DNA of 64,000 nucleotides from Lysobacter sp. 5GHs7-4 (lineage in GTDB: Bacteria > Pseudomonadota > Gammaproteobacteria > Xanthomonadales > Xanthomonadaceae), in assembly GCF_021284765.1 (NCBI RefSeq), contig NZ_CP089924.1, positions 2,374,001 to 2,438,000 of the forward strand, given 5' to 3'. The position numbers were made by a program, and so were the translations under genes. The notes under the pieces are model-generated. The model ran no database searches. It saw only the letters and a list, made by a program, of their open reading frames with translations, and was not told where the DNA came from. Of the stretch, positions 35,509-44,194 are shown piece after piece. Positions within the stretch are counted from its first letter, which is position 1. Each line of letters opens with the position of its first letter.

Positions 35509-37253
35509 CCGCCCAGGTCTCGCCCTGGCAGACCTACCGCCGCCTGCTCGGCTTCGCCCGTCCCTACGGCGCGTTGCTGTGGCTGGCGCTGTTCGGCATG
35601 TTGATCGAAGCGGCCGCCGCCGGCGTGTTCACCACGCTGATGACGCCGATCATCAACATCACCTTCATCGAGAAGGAAAAGTCGCTCAGCAACCTGCTGC
35701 CGGCGGCCATCGTCGGTCTGTTCCTGCTGCGCGGCATCGCCGGCTACCTCACCGACTACAACATGGCCAAGGCCGGCCGCAGCATCGCCCGCGACATGCG
35801 CGTGAACGTGCTGGGCAAGTACCTGCGCCTGCCGGGCCTGCGTTTCGACACCGAGCCGGTGCCGTCGATGCTGGTGCGCCTGGGCTCGGACAGCGACCAG
35901 GTCGCGCAGGCCGCGGTCGACGCGATGAAGGTCATGCTGCAGCAGAGCTTCCAGGCCATCGCGCTGCTGGGCGCGATGCTGTACGCGAGTTGGCAGGTGA
36001 CCCTGGCGGTGCTGCTGATGGCGCCGCCGCTGGCGTTCGTGATGGACAAGATCGGCCGCCGCTACCGCCGCATTAGCCATCGCATCCAGGAAAGCGCGGG
36101 CGCGTTACTGCAATCGGCCGACCAGGCCCTGGGCAACCATCAGGAGGTCAAGGTCTACGGCGCGCAGGAGGTCGAACTCGACCGCTACCGTTCCATCGCC
36201 GACAACCACCTCAAGCTGAGCATGAAGGTGGAGTCCACGCGCAGCATCGCCTCGGGCATGGTGCAGCTGATGGGCGCCGCCGGTCTGGCGCTGCTGGTGT
36301 TCGTGGCCGGCCGCGAGGCCCTGGCCGGGCGCCTGGACGCGGGCAAGTTCGTGACCCTGATGACCTCGATGATCGCGATCATCCCGGCCCTGCGCCAGCT
36401 CACCAACGTGCAGAACATGCTGCAGCGGGGCGTGGCCTCGGCCGAGCGCTTGTTCACCGTGCTCGACGCCGACGACGAACCCGACACCGGTACCCGCGCG
36501 CTGCCGCGCGCGCGCGGCGAGATCGAATTCCGCGACGTGGTCGCGCGCTACCCGGGCCAGCAGGAGCCGGCGCTGGCCGACATCAGTTTCACCGCCACGC
36601 CCGGCACGGTCACCGCCATCATCGGCCGTTCCGGCAGCGGCAAGTCGACCCTGATCAAGCTGATTCCGCGCTTCTACGAGCCCGAATCCGGCCAGATCCT
36701 GCTCGACGGCCACCCGCTGCAGGACTACCGCCTGCGCGACCTGCGCCGGCAGATCGCCCTGGTCGGCCAGCAGGTGATGCTGTTCGACGGCACCGTCGCG
36801 GCCAACGTCGCCTACGGCGAGCTGCAGCAGGCGCCGCCGGAAGGCCTGGAGCAGGCGGTGCGCGGCGCCAACGCGATGGAGTTCGTCGAGCGCCTGCCCG
36901 AGGGCGTGCAGACCCACATCGGCGCCAACGGCGGACGTTTGTCCGGCGGCCAACGCCAGCGCCTGGCGATCGCGCGCGCCATGCTCAAGGATGCGCCCAT
37001 CCTGATCCTGGACGAGGCCACCGCCGCGTTGGACACCGAATCCGAACGCCTGGTGCAGGACGCGCTGGAACGCCTGATGCCCGACCGCACCACACTGGTG
37101 ATCGCGCACCGCCTGTCGACCATCGAACACGCCGACCAGGTGCTGGTGATGGACCAGGGCCGCATCGTCGAGCGCGGCAATCACGCGCAGTTGCTGGCGC
37201 AGGGCGGGCTGTACGCGCACCTGCACCGCATGCAGTTCCGCGAGGCGGAGTAG
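35505..37253 (+). CDS. msbA: Lipid A export ATP-binding/permease protein MsbA
   Basis: 582-residue half-transporter that flips core-lipid A over the inner membrane. N-terminal six-helix domain (about 20-310), then ATPase domain with Walker A GRSGSGKST (about 374-382), signature LSGGQRQRLAIARA (about 480-493), and Walker B ILILDEATAALD. The GTG start overlaps the exbD stop. Three bases separate it from lpxK. Confidence 0.95.
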   Translation: MTAQVSPWQTYRRLLGFARPYGALLWLALFGMLIEAAAAGVFTTLMTPIINITFIEKEKSLSNLLPAAIVGLFLLRGIAGYLTDYNMAKAGRSIARDMRVNVLGKYLRLPGLRFDTEPVPSMLVRLGSDSDQVAQAAVDAMKVMLQQSFQAIALLGAMLYASWQVTLAVLLMAPPLAFVMDKIGRRYRRISHRIQESAGALLQSADQALGNHQEVKVYGAQEVELDRYRSIADNHLKLSMKVESTRSIASGMVQLMGAAGLALLVFVAGREALAGRLDAGKFVTLMTSMIAIIPALRQLTNVQNMLQRGVASAERLFTVLDADDEPDTGTRALPRARGEIEFRDVVARYPGQQEPALADISFTATPGTVTAIIGRSGSGKSTLIKLIPRFYEPESGQILLDGHPLQDYRLRDLRRQIALVGQQVMLFDGTVAANVAYGELQQAPPEGLEQAVRGANAMEFVERLPEGVQTHIGANGGRLSGGQRQRLAIARAMLKDAPILILDEATAALDTESERLVQDALERLMPDRTTLVIAHRLSTIEHADQVLVMDQGRIVERGNHAQLLAQGGLYAHLHRMQFREAE

Positions 37254-37256
37254 GGC

Positions 37257-38276
37257 ATGGCCGGCGGTTCCCACGAACGCCGCGTGCGCCTGCCGGCGTA
37301 TTGGTACGGCGACGTCGCGGTGCCGATCGGCGCGCGCCTGCTGTCGGCCCTTTACGGCAGCGTCACCGGCCTGCGTCGCGGCCTGTACCTGAAGGGCTGG
37401 CTGCGCCGACGCCATCCGGGCGTGCCGGTGATCGTGGTCGGCAACATCACTGCCGGCGGCGCCGGCAAGACCCCGATGACCATCGCCCTGGTCGAGCGCC
37501 TGCGCTCCGAGGGCTGGACGCCGGGCGTGGCCAGCCGCGGCTACGGACGCGAGAAGGGCGCGCCGCCGATGTGGGTCGAAGGCAGCACCGATCCGGCCGT
37601 CGGCGGCGACGAGCCGGTGCTGATCGCCGCGCGCACCGGCGTCAAGCTGCGCGTGGACCGCGACCGCCACGCCGCCGCGCGCGCGCTGGCCGAGGCCGGT
37701 TGCGACGTGGTGATCTGCGACGACGGCCTGCAGCACTACCGGCTCGCGCGCGACATCGAAATCGAAGTGGTCGACGGCCGCCGCCGTTACGGCAACGGCC
37801 AGTTGCTGCCGGCCGGGCCTTTGCGCGAGCTGCCCGAGCGCGCCGCGCGCTGCGACTTCCGCGTCGTCAACGGCGGCGAAACCGGCTTCGGCGAATGGCC
37901 GATGCGCCTGGTCGCCGACCAGGTGCAGCCGGTGCTGGGCGGACGTGGGCGCAAGCTCAGCGCCTATTCCGGCCAACGCGTGCACGCGGTGGCCGGTATC
38001 GGCGATCCCGAACGCTTCTTCACCATGCTGCGCGGCTTCGGTATCGCCGTGGTCCCGCATGCGTTTGCGGACCACCACCGCTACCGCGCGGCCGATTTCG
38101 AGTTCGGCAGCCAGTTGCCGGTGCTGATGACCGAGAAGGACGCGGTCAAGCTGGCCGGCGTCGGCGAGGGCTCCTTCGTCACCGAGCAATACTTCAGCGT
38201 GCCGGTACGCACCGAACTGCCGGAAGCGTTTTGGGTCTCGCTGCTGGCCAAGCTGGCGCCCCTGCGCCGCAGCTAA
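37257..38276 (+). CDS. lpxK: Tetraacyldisaccharide 4'-kinase
   Basis: 339 residues. Phosphorylates the 4' position of the lipid A disaccharide. P-loop [12 protein letters not shown] (about 62-73), the [12 protein letters not shown] motif with the catalytic Asp pair (about 158-169), and the N-terminal amphipathic segment (YWYG..) that docks on the membrane. Together with msbA and kdsB it forms the lipopolysaccharide core module. Confidence 0.96.
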   Translation: MAGGSHERRVRLPAYWYGDVAVPIGARLLSALYGSVTGLRRGLYLKGWLRRRHPGVPVIVVGNITAGGAGKTPMTIALVERLRSEGWTPGVASRGYGREKGAPPMWVEGSTDPAVGGDEPVLIAARTGVKLRVDRDRHAAARALAEAGCDVVICDDGLQHYRLARDIEIEVVDGRRRYGNGQLLPAGPLRELPERAARCDFRVVNGGETGFGEWPMRLVADQVQPVLGGRGRKLSAYSGQRVHAVAGIGDPERFFTMLRGFGIAVVPHAFADHHRYRAADFEFGSQLPVLMTEKDAVKLAGVGEGSFVTEQYFSVPVRTELPEAFWVSLLAKLAPLRRS

Positions 38277-38370
38277 GCCGCGCGGCGATCGCATGCTCGC
38301 CCTTTAGCGTGCCGCTCGGTCGGGGCGGATGTCGCGCACACGAACCTGCGATGCTCGCGCCGCTGCTTCC

Positions 38371-38397
38371 TGCGGGGCGGCGTGAGCCGCGATCGCG
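38371..38397. repeat. Single REP unit between lpxK and kdsB
   Basis: TGCGGGGCGGCGTGAGCCGC then GATCGCG, a degenerate copy of the GTGGGAGCGRCG family. The 270-bp gap between lpxK and kdsB (38277-38546) otherwise shows no gene, including no Trm112/YcaR-type frame. Confidence 0.5.
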
Positions 38398-38546
38398 CAC
38401 GGTCCGACCCGGGTCGACGACCACCGCCCTCGCGCGCCGTCCGCAGCCGACGTCGTACCATGGTTCGGCGTCGCCGCCCCGACGCTCCGCGTCACGCGGA
38501 AACACCGATACCGTCGCGGCCGCGCCGCGCACCGCTGGAGCCAGGC

Positions 38547-39314
38547 ATGTCCCAGGATTTCGTCGTCGCCATCCCCGCCCGTTACGCCGCCACGCGCCTG
38601 CCCGGCAAGCCGCTGCGCCTGCTCGCCGGCGAACCGCTGGTGCTGCACGTCGCGCGCCGCGCACTGGCCGCCGGCGCGCGCGAGGTCTGGGTGGCGGCCG
38701 ACGACGCGCGCATCGCCGACGCCCTGCGCGACAGCGGCGTGCAGGTGGCGATGACCTCCACCGAACATGCCTCCGGCACCGACCGCCTGGCCGAATGCGC
38801 GCGCATCGCCGGCTGGTCCGACGACACCGTGGTGGTGAACCTGCAGGGCGACGAGCCGTTCGCGCCGGCCGCCGGCGTGCGCGCCTGCGCGCAGGCCCTG
38901 CGCGACAGCGGCGCCGACATGTCGACCCTGGCCGCGCCGGTGACCGAGGTCGAGACCCTGCTGGACCCCAATGCGGTCAAGCTGGTGCGTGCCGCCAACG
39001 GCGACGCGCTCTACTTCAGCCGCGCGCCGATCCCCTGGCCGCGCGACGCCTTCGCGCAGGACCGCGGCCGCATGCCGGAACAAGGGCAATGGCTGCGCCA
39101 TATCGGCATCTACGGTTACCGGGCCGGCTTCCTGCAGCGTTTCGCCGCGATGCCGCCCGGGCGGCTAGAACAGATCGAATCCCTGGAGCAACTGCGTGTG
39201 CTGGAAGCCGGTCATCGCATCGCGGTCGCGCTCACGCCCGAGCCGTTCCCGCCCGGCGTCGATACGCCACAGGATCTGGAACGCGCGCAGGCGCGCCTGG
39301 CGCAGGGCGCCTGA
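38547..39314 (+). CDS. kdsB: 3-deoxy-manno-octulosonate cytidylyltransferase
   Basis: 255 residues. Makes CMP-KDO from CTP and KDO for lipid A core. [15 protein letters not shown] near residue 9-23 (nucleotide-binding), NLQGDEPF near 98-105, and GIYGYR with the ESLEQLR segment are all present. ATG 38547 follows CTGGAG at 7 bp. The next gene begins two bases after its stop. Confidence 0.96.
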   Translation: MSQDFVVAIPARYAATRLPGKPLRLLAGEPLVLHVARRALAAGAREVWVAADDARIADALRDSGVQVAMTSTEHASGTDRLAECARIAGWSDDTVVVNLQGDEPFAPAAGVRACAQALRDSGADMSTLAAPVTEVETLLDPNAVKLVRAANGDALYFSRAPIPWPRDAFAQDRGRMPEQGQWLRHIGIYGYRAGFLQRFAAMPPGRLEQIESLEQLRVLEAGHRIAVALTPEPFPPGVDTPQDLERAQARLAQGA

Positions 39315-39316
39315 GC

Positions 39317-39799
39317 ATGCGCGTGCTGATGGTCTGCCTGGGCAATATCTGCCGCTCGCCGGTGGCCGAGGGCGTGCTGCGCGCGCGCCTGGCCTCGTCC
39401 ACCCTGGCCGGCCGCATCGAAGTGGATTCGGCCGGCACCGGCGACTGGCACGTCGGCCAGCCGCCGGACCGCCGCGCGATCGCCAACGCCGCCGGGCACG
39501 GCATCGACATCGGCGGCTTGCGCGCCCGGCAACTGCAGGCGTCGGATTACCGCGATTTCGACTGGCTGCTGTGCGCCGACCGCGCCAACCTGCGCGACGT
39601 ACGGGCGCGCGCGCCGCACGATGCGCGCGCGCAGGCCGCGCTGCTGCTGGAGTGGAGCGGGGTGGAGCCGCAGGGCGAGGTGCCCGATCCCTACACCGGC
39701 GGGCCGGCCCAGTTCGAGCACGTGTTCCATCTGCTCGACCGCGCCGCCGACGGCGCGATCGCGCGCCTGCGCCACGAACTGAACGAGCGCGGCCGCTGA
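39317..39799 (+). CDS. Low molecular weight protein-tyrosine phosphatase
   Basis: 160 residues. Active-site loop CLGNICRS (Cys7, Arg13) near the N-terminus and the general-acid DPYTGG near 124. Either a cytoplasmic protein tyrosine phosphatase of the Wzb/Etp type or one acting on arginine or tyrosine kinases; no tyrosine kinase gene is adjacent. Translated right after kdsB, with two bases between stop and start. Confidence 0.94.
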   Translation: MRVLMVCLGNICRSPVAEGVLRARLASSTLAGRIEVDSAGTGDWHVGQPPDRRAIANAAGHGIDIGGLRARQLQASDYRDFDWLLCADRANLRDVRARAPHDARAQAALLLEWSGVEPQGEVPDPYTGGPAQFEHVFHLLDRAADGAIARLRHELNERGR

Positions 39800-40003
39800 G
39801 GCCCGCCAGCGCGCGCATCCGGTACCGGTCCGGCCGCTTGCCTTCGCGCATAATCGGCCCAATCCAATAGCTGGCCCCCGCCAGTAGCCGATGTCAGCGA
39901 ACGTGATCCCCCGCCGCCCGCCCGTCGTACCGCCCGCGCCGCGCCGCTCGAACGCGCGCGGCGTCGCCCGCGCGCGCGCAGGAACCGCGATGGAGCGGGG
40001 CGC

Positions 40004-41896
40004 ATGACCGCCGCGCCGCCGCCGTTCGACGGCAAATCCTTCGTCAAGGCCCTGAGCACCGCGCCCGGCGTGTACCGCATGATCGGCGCCGACGACGGCG
40101 TGCTCTACGTCGGCAAGGCCGGCGCGCTCAAGAACCGCGTCTCCAGCTATTTCAACGCCACGCCCAAGTCGGCGCGCATCCTATCCATGCTCGCCCAGAC
40201 CGCGCGCATGGAGGTCACGGTCACCCGCACCGAGGCCGAAGCGCTGATCCTGGAAAACCAGCTGATCAAGTCGCTCAAGCCGCGCTACAACGTGCTGCTG
40301 CGCGACGACAAGAGCTACCCCTACGTGCTGATGACCCAGGAAGCCTGGCCGCGCATCGCCATGCACCGCGGTCCGCGCGCGATCCCCGGACGCTACTTCG
40401 GCCCCTACGCCAGCGTCGGCGCGGTGCGCGACAGCCTCAACCTGATGCACAAGCTGTTCCGTCTGCGCAGCTGCGAGGACAGCGTGTTCCGCAACCGCTC
40501 GCGGCCCTGCCTGCAGCACCAGATCGGCCGTTGCAGCGCGCCCTGCGTGGGCCTGGTCGCCGCCCGCGACTACGCCGAGAGCGTGCGCCGCGCCGGTTTG
40601 CTGCTGGACGGCCGCAGCGACGAGCTCACCGACGAACTCGGCCGCGCCATGGAGGCCGCCAGCGCGCGCCTGGACTTCGAGGAAGCCGCGCGCATGCGCG
40701 ACCTGGTGACCTCGATCCGCACCCTGCAGGCGCGCCAGTACGTCGACGGCCGCGCCGCCGACCTGGACGTGCTGGCCGTGGCGATGCAGGGCGTGGCCGC
40801 CTGCGTGCTGTTGCTGGCCTTCCGCGACGGCCGCAACCTGGGCACGCGCGCCTTCTATCCCAAGACCAACGGCAGCGACAATCCCGAGGAAGTGCTGGCC
40901 GCGTTCGTGTCGCAGTACTACGCCGAGCAGACCCCGCCGCGCGAGATCGTGCTGGACCGCGACATCCCCGACCGCGAACTGCTGGAACAGGCCTTCTCGG
41001 CCGCCGGCGAGCGCAAGGTGCAGATCCGCAGCAACGTGCGCGGCGAGCGCGCCGGTTACCTGGATCTGGCGCGCCGCAACGCCGAGCTGTCGCTGGCCGC
41101 CGAGCGCACCAGCCATGCCGCCCAGCATGCGCGCGCCGAGGCCCTGCGCGAGATGCTGGGCATGGCCGCGATTCCCGCGCGCATCGAATGCTTCGACATC
41201 AGCCACACCATGGGCGAGGCCACGGTGGCCTCGTGCGTGGTGTTCGACGCCGAGGGCCCGGTGCGCGGCCAGTACCGGCGCTATAACATCGCCGGCATCG
41301 TCGAAGGCGACGACTACGCGGCCATGAACCAGGCCATCGAGCGGCGCTTCCGCCGCGCCGTCGAAGAGAACGGCGTGGTGCCCGACGTGCTGCTGATCGA
41401 CGGCGGCGCGGGGCAGGTGGCGCAGGCGCGCGCGGCCCTGACCGAACTCGGGGTCGAGGGCGTGATCCTGGTCGGCGTGGCCAAGGGCCCGGCGCGCCGG
41501 CCCGGCGACGAGGAACTGCTGCTGCCCGACGGCCGCGTGCTGCATCCCGGCGCCGAATCGCCGGCCCTGCAGCTGGTCCAGCAGGTGCGCGACGAAGCCC
41601 ACCGCTTCGCCATCACCGGCCACCGCGGACGGCGCCAGAAGGCGCGCAACAGCAGCCGCCTGGAGGACATCCCGGGCATCGGCCCGCGCCGCCGCGCCAG
41701 CCTGCTGCGCCATTTCGGCGGCCTGGGCGGCCTGAAAGCGGCCGGCGTCGAGGAAATTTCGCGGGTCGAGGGCGTGAATGCCGCCCTCGCCGAGCGCATC
41801 TATGCGACCCTGCACGGGCTGGAGACGCCGGACCCCGGCGCCCCGGCCAAGGCCAACCCGAAAGCGGCCAACGGCGGCACGCGGAGCGAAGGATGA
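40004..41896 (+). CDS. uvrC: Excinuclease ABC subunit C
   Basis: 630 residues. Makes both incisions in nucleotide excision repair. GIY-YIG domain at the N-terminus (PGVYRMI and LYVGKAGALKNRVSSYF), a UVR motif region about 205-240, the RNase H-like nuclease domain with CFDISHTMGEA and DGGAGQ, and two helix-hairpin-helix motifs near 545-600 (IPGIGPRRRASLLRHFGG). Its stop overlaps the pgsA start (ATGA). The 204-bp gap upstream holds no gene. Confidence 0.97.
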   Translation: MTAAPPPFDGKSFVKALSTAPGVYRMIGADDGVLYVGKAGALKNRVSSYFNATPKSARILSMLAQTARMEVTVTRTEAEALILENQLIKSLKPRYNVLLRDDKSYPYVLMTQEAWPRIAMHRGPRAIPGRYFGPYASVGAVRDSLNLMHKLFRLRSCEDSVFRNRSRPCLQHQIGRCSAPCVGLVAARDYAESVRRAGLLLDGRSDELTDELGRAMEAASARLDFEEAARMRDLVTSIRTLQARQYVDGRAADLDVLAVAMQGVAACVLLLAFRDGRNLGTRAFYPKTNGSDNPEEVLAAFVSQYYAEQTPPREIVLDRDIPDRELLEQAFSAAGERKVQIRSNVRGERAGYLDLARRNAELSLAAERTSHAAQHARAEALREMLGMAAIPARIECFDISHTMGEATVASCVVFDAEGPVRGQYRRYNIAGIVEGDDYAAMNQAIERRFRRAVEENGVVPDVLLIDGGAGQVAQARAALTELGVEGVILVGVAKGPARRPGDEELLLPDGRVLHPGAESPALQLVQQVRDEAHRFAITGHRGRRQKARNSSRLEDIPGIGPRRRASLLRHFGGLGGLKAAGVEEISRVEGVNAALAERIYATLHGLETPDPGAPAKANPKAANGGTRSEG

Positions 41897-42468
41897 AGTT
41901 GACGATACCCACCATGCTCACCCTGGCGCGGATCGTGCTGATCCCGGTGCTGGTGGTGGTCTTCTACCTGCCGTTCCAGTGGACCAATTTCGCCGCGGCC
42001 TTCATCTTCGCCTTCGCCTCGGTCACCGATTGGCTCGATGGCTGGATCGCGCGCCGCTACAACCAGTACTCGGCGTTCGGCGCCTTCCTCGATCCGGTCG
42101 CCGACAAACTCATGGTGGCGGTGGCGCTGCTGCTGATCGTGCAGAAGCATCCGACGGTGTGGATGACGCTGTGGGCGGCGGTGATCGTGGGCCGCGAGAT
42201 CGCGGTGTCGGCGCTGCGCGAATGGATGGCCGAACTGGGCCAGCGCGCGGCGGTGAAAGTCGCCTCGATCGGCAAGATCAAGACCATCGTGCAGATGGTC
42301 GCGTTGGTTTGCCTTTTGTATCAAGAACCTGTGTTCGGTCTGCCGATCTTCCGCATCGGCGAATGGCTGCTCGCCGCCGCCGCGCTGCTGACTTTGTGGT
42401 CGGGGCTAGCGTATTTGCGCGCGGCATGGCCTATAATGCGCGAAGACGCGAAACGGTCCTCGGGCTGA
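41893..42468 (+). CDS. pgsA: CDP-diacylglycerol-glycerol-3-phosphate 3-phosphatidyltransferase
   Basis: 191 residues, inner membrane, first committed step to phosphatidylglycerol and cardiolipin. The CDP-alcohol phosphotransferase signature D-x2-DG-x2-AR-x8-G-x3-D-x3-D is complete (begins DWLDGWIAR near 46 and ends FLDPVADK). About five helices. Overlaps uvrC by four bases; the uvrC-pgsA-tRNA-Gly order is common in gammaproteobacteria. Confidence 0.95.
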   Translation: MKLTIPTMLTLARIVLIPVLVVVFYLPFQWTNFAAAFIFAFASVTDWLDGWIARRYNQYSAFGAFLDPVADKLMVAVALLLIVQKHPTVWMTLWAAVIVGREIAVSALREWMAELGQRAAVKVASIGKIKTIVQMVALVCLLYQEPVFGLPIFRIGEWLLAAAALLTLWSGLAYLRAAWPIMREDAKRSSG

Positions 42469-42555
42469 TCGCGGCGTCCGTCCCAGGGGCATCGGGGGCG
42501 GGTGCACCGGGGCGGAAGCCCGGGTTCGGGAATGTGAAGAAAACGAAATTAAGTG

Positions 42556-42583
42556 TTGACAGTTTTCTTTCCATGCCTAAAAT
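42556..42583 (+). promoter_or_regulatory. Sigma70 promoter of tRNA-Gly
   Basis: A consensus TTGACA (42556-42561), 16-bp spacer, TAAAAT (42578-42583). Transcription start would be near 42590, six bases before the mature tRNA 5' end. Confidence 0.85.
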
Positions 42584-42595
42584 GTGGGTTCCTCT

Positions 42596-42671
<76 letters not shown>

Positions 42672-42696
42672 AATTCGAGGAGTGATCCTCAGAATA

Positions 42697-42726
42697 AAAC
42701 CCCGCATGCGGGGTTTTGTTTTTTCG
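42697..42726 (+). terminator. Rho-independent terminator after tRNA-Gly
   Basis: AAAACCCCGC-AT-GCGGGGTTTTGTTTTTT: nearly perfect stem with a T-run. Confidence 0.92.
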
Positions 42727-42789
42727 GCGACCGCCCACGCGCGACGTGTGCAATCGCCGCCGCAAGCGGTATGCTTGCGACCAGTCACC

Positions 42790-42863
42790 GGCCTCGTGGC
42801 AGAGTGGTGATGCACCGGATTGCAAATCCGTTTACAGCGGTTCGATTCCGCTCGAGGCCTCCA
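42790..42863 (+). tRNA. tRNA-Cys (GCA)
   Basis: Acceptor GGCCTCG/CGAGGCC, anticodon loop TTGCAAA (GCA), T-arm GGTTCGATTCC, discriminator T and encoded CCA. It lies 64 bp after the terminator of tRNA-Gly, so it needs its own promoter; a weak TATGCT at 42770 is the only candidate -10. Confidence 0.98.
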
Positions 42864-42867
42864 ATTA

Positions 42868-42893
42868 TCGGACCCTGCATGCAGGGTCCGGCT
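42868..42893 (+). terminator. Hairpin after tRNA-Cys
   Basis: CGGACCCTGC-ATGCAGGGTCCG, a perfect stem followed by GCTTTAT; a weak terminator or processing site five bases after the tRNA CCA end. Confidence 0.5.
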
Positions 42894-42907
42894 TTATCGG
42901 AACTCCG

Positions 42908-42937
42908 AAGCCCCGCGCAAGCGGGGCTTTCTTTTTT
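42908..42937 (+). terminator. Rho-independent terminator after tRNA-Cys
   Basis: AAGCCCCGC-GCAA-GCGGGGCTTTCTTTTTT; strong stem and T-run. Confidence 0.92.
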
Positions 42938-43092
42938 GCGCGATGCCCGCGACCGCGATCTGCAGCGCGACGCGCGCGCGACCGGTTCGTCGGGTGCGCA
43001 GCGGCGGAGCGTTCGCGGCCTGCCGCCGCGCGTGCCGGACTTTCCTGAGCGCCGCCGCGGTGTCGTAAGCTATCGCCGCAGTCGCAGCCCAG

Positions 43093-43179
43093 GCCCGGGT
43101 GGCGAAATCGGTAGACGCATCGGACTTAAAATCCGCCGGCCGCAAGGCCATGCCGGTTCGAGTCCGGCCCCGGGCACCA
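43093..43179 (+). tRNA. tRNA-Leu (TAA)
   Basis: 87-base class II tRNA: acceptor GCCCGGG/CCCGGGC, D-loop with GGCGAAATCGGTAGACGC, anticodon loop CTTAAAA (TAA), a long variable arm (GCCGGCCGCAAGGCCATGC region), T-arm GGTTCGAGTCC, discriminator A and CCA. Confidence 0.97.
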
Positions 43180-43324
43180 GTACCCGCAAGGGTTTCAGGC
43201 TTGAACGGCGCGGCGGGGCCGCTCCGCAACTGTCCGGTCCGCTCCGCAATCCACCGCGTCTACGCGACCTTCTCTCGGCCGCTAGCGGGCGTGAGTCCTC
43301 GTAATCCGACGACGCTGACGCGGT

Positions 43325-43798
43325 CTAGCGATCGGGCGGCGGCGGCCGCGCGCTCACGCGACGCTCCATCACGTTGAGCAACGCCAGCACCAGCAGGGTC
43401 AGCAGCGCCGCGGCCAGGGCCAGCGCGTGGTAGCCGAAGCCGGCCGCCACGCCGATCACCGCCACCATCAACAACGACGCCGCGGTGGTGATGCCGGCGA
43501 TGGCCTGGCCGCGCCGGTGCGAGAAGATGGTGCCGGCGCCGATAAAGGCCACGCCCGCGATCACCGCCTCGACCAGGCGCAAGGGGTCGGTGCTGATCTG
43601 ACCTGGCGGCGCCAGGCGCGCATCGGCCAGGCTGAGCTGGCCGATGCCGATCAGCAGCGACGATGCGCCGGCGACCAGCATGTGGGTGCGGAACCCGGCG
43701 GGCCGGTTCTTCATCTCGCGCTCCAGGCCGATCGCGCCCCCCAGCACCATCGCGTAGCCGGTGTCGACGATCACCCAGAACTGCTCCATCCAATCCAT
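43325..43798 (-). CDS. MgtC/SapB family membrane protein
   Basis: 157 residues, four to five hydrophobic helices. The conserved GGAIGLEREMKNRPAGFRTH (about 19-38) and GVAFIGAGTI motifs define the MgtC/SapB family. True MgtC has an extra C-terminal ACT domain for F-ATPase control in low magnesium; this protein ends after the membrane part, so it belongs to the short general group of unknown role. Single gene on the minus strand, downstream of tRNA-Leu. Confidence 0.92.
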   Translation of the reverse strand: MDWMEQFWVIVDTGYAMVLGGAIGLEREMKNRPAGFRTHMLVAGASSLLIGIGQLSLADARLAPPGQISTDPLRLVEAVIAGVAFIGAGTIFSHRRGQAIAGITTAASLLMVAVIGVAAGFGYHALALAAALLTLLVLALLNVMERRVSARPPPPDR

Positions 43799-43806
43799 CG
43801 GCGCTC

Positions 43807-44091
43807 CTAGTGTCCGAGCCTGCGATTGCGGGTTTCATCCACGTTCGAATTCGCGCATGCCTGGGCCAAGGTCGGCACGTTCGTTTCGCGCGTCCATTGC
43901 GGGTTCTTGGCAGCGGCGAAGGCGCGCGCATCGGCCGCGTCGATCATGCCTTGGTCGGGTTCGACACCCGCCGCGGCGAGTGCGCGACGGCCGCCCGCGT
44001 CGACCGCGATCGCCTACGGATGGCCGTAGGTGTCGCGCACGAAGTCGATCGCGATGCGGTCGCTTTCTTGCTGGCCATACCGTCGCTCCAA
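43807..44091 (-). pseudogene. Decayed gene remnant with an internal TAG
   Basis: On the minus strand one frame reads like real protein from about 44091 to 43809: ERRYGQQESDRIAIDFVRD and TYGHP, then TAG (44014-44016), then in the same frame AIAVDAGGRRALAAAGVEP and DQGMIDAADARAFAAAKNPQ and so on to a TAG at 43807-43809. Amino acid make-up on both sides of the stop is natural, without the Arg/Pro excess seen in wrong frames here. No intact start is found. The family is unknown; a sequencing error at the TAG or a 46-codon gene from the ATG at 43947 are alternatives. Confidence 0.45.
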
Positions 44092-44194
44092 CGGGAAAGG
44101 CCGGCGACAGACGCCGGGCCGCTTCGTCGATGCTGCCCGCGGCACGGTGAACGCACTGTCGTGCCCGTGCGCGTTCGGGGCCGGCAGCGCGCGT

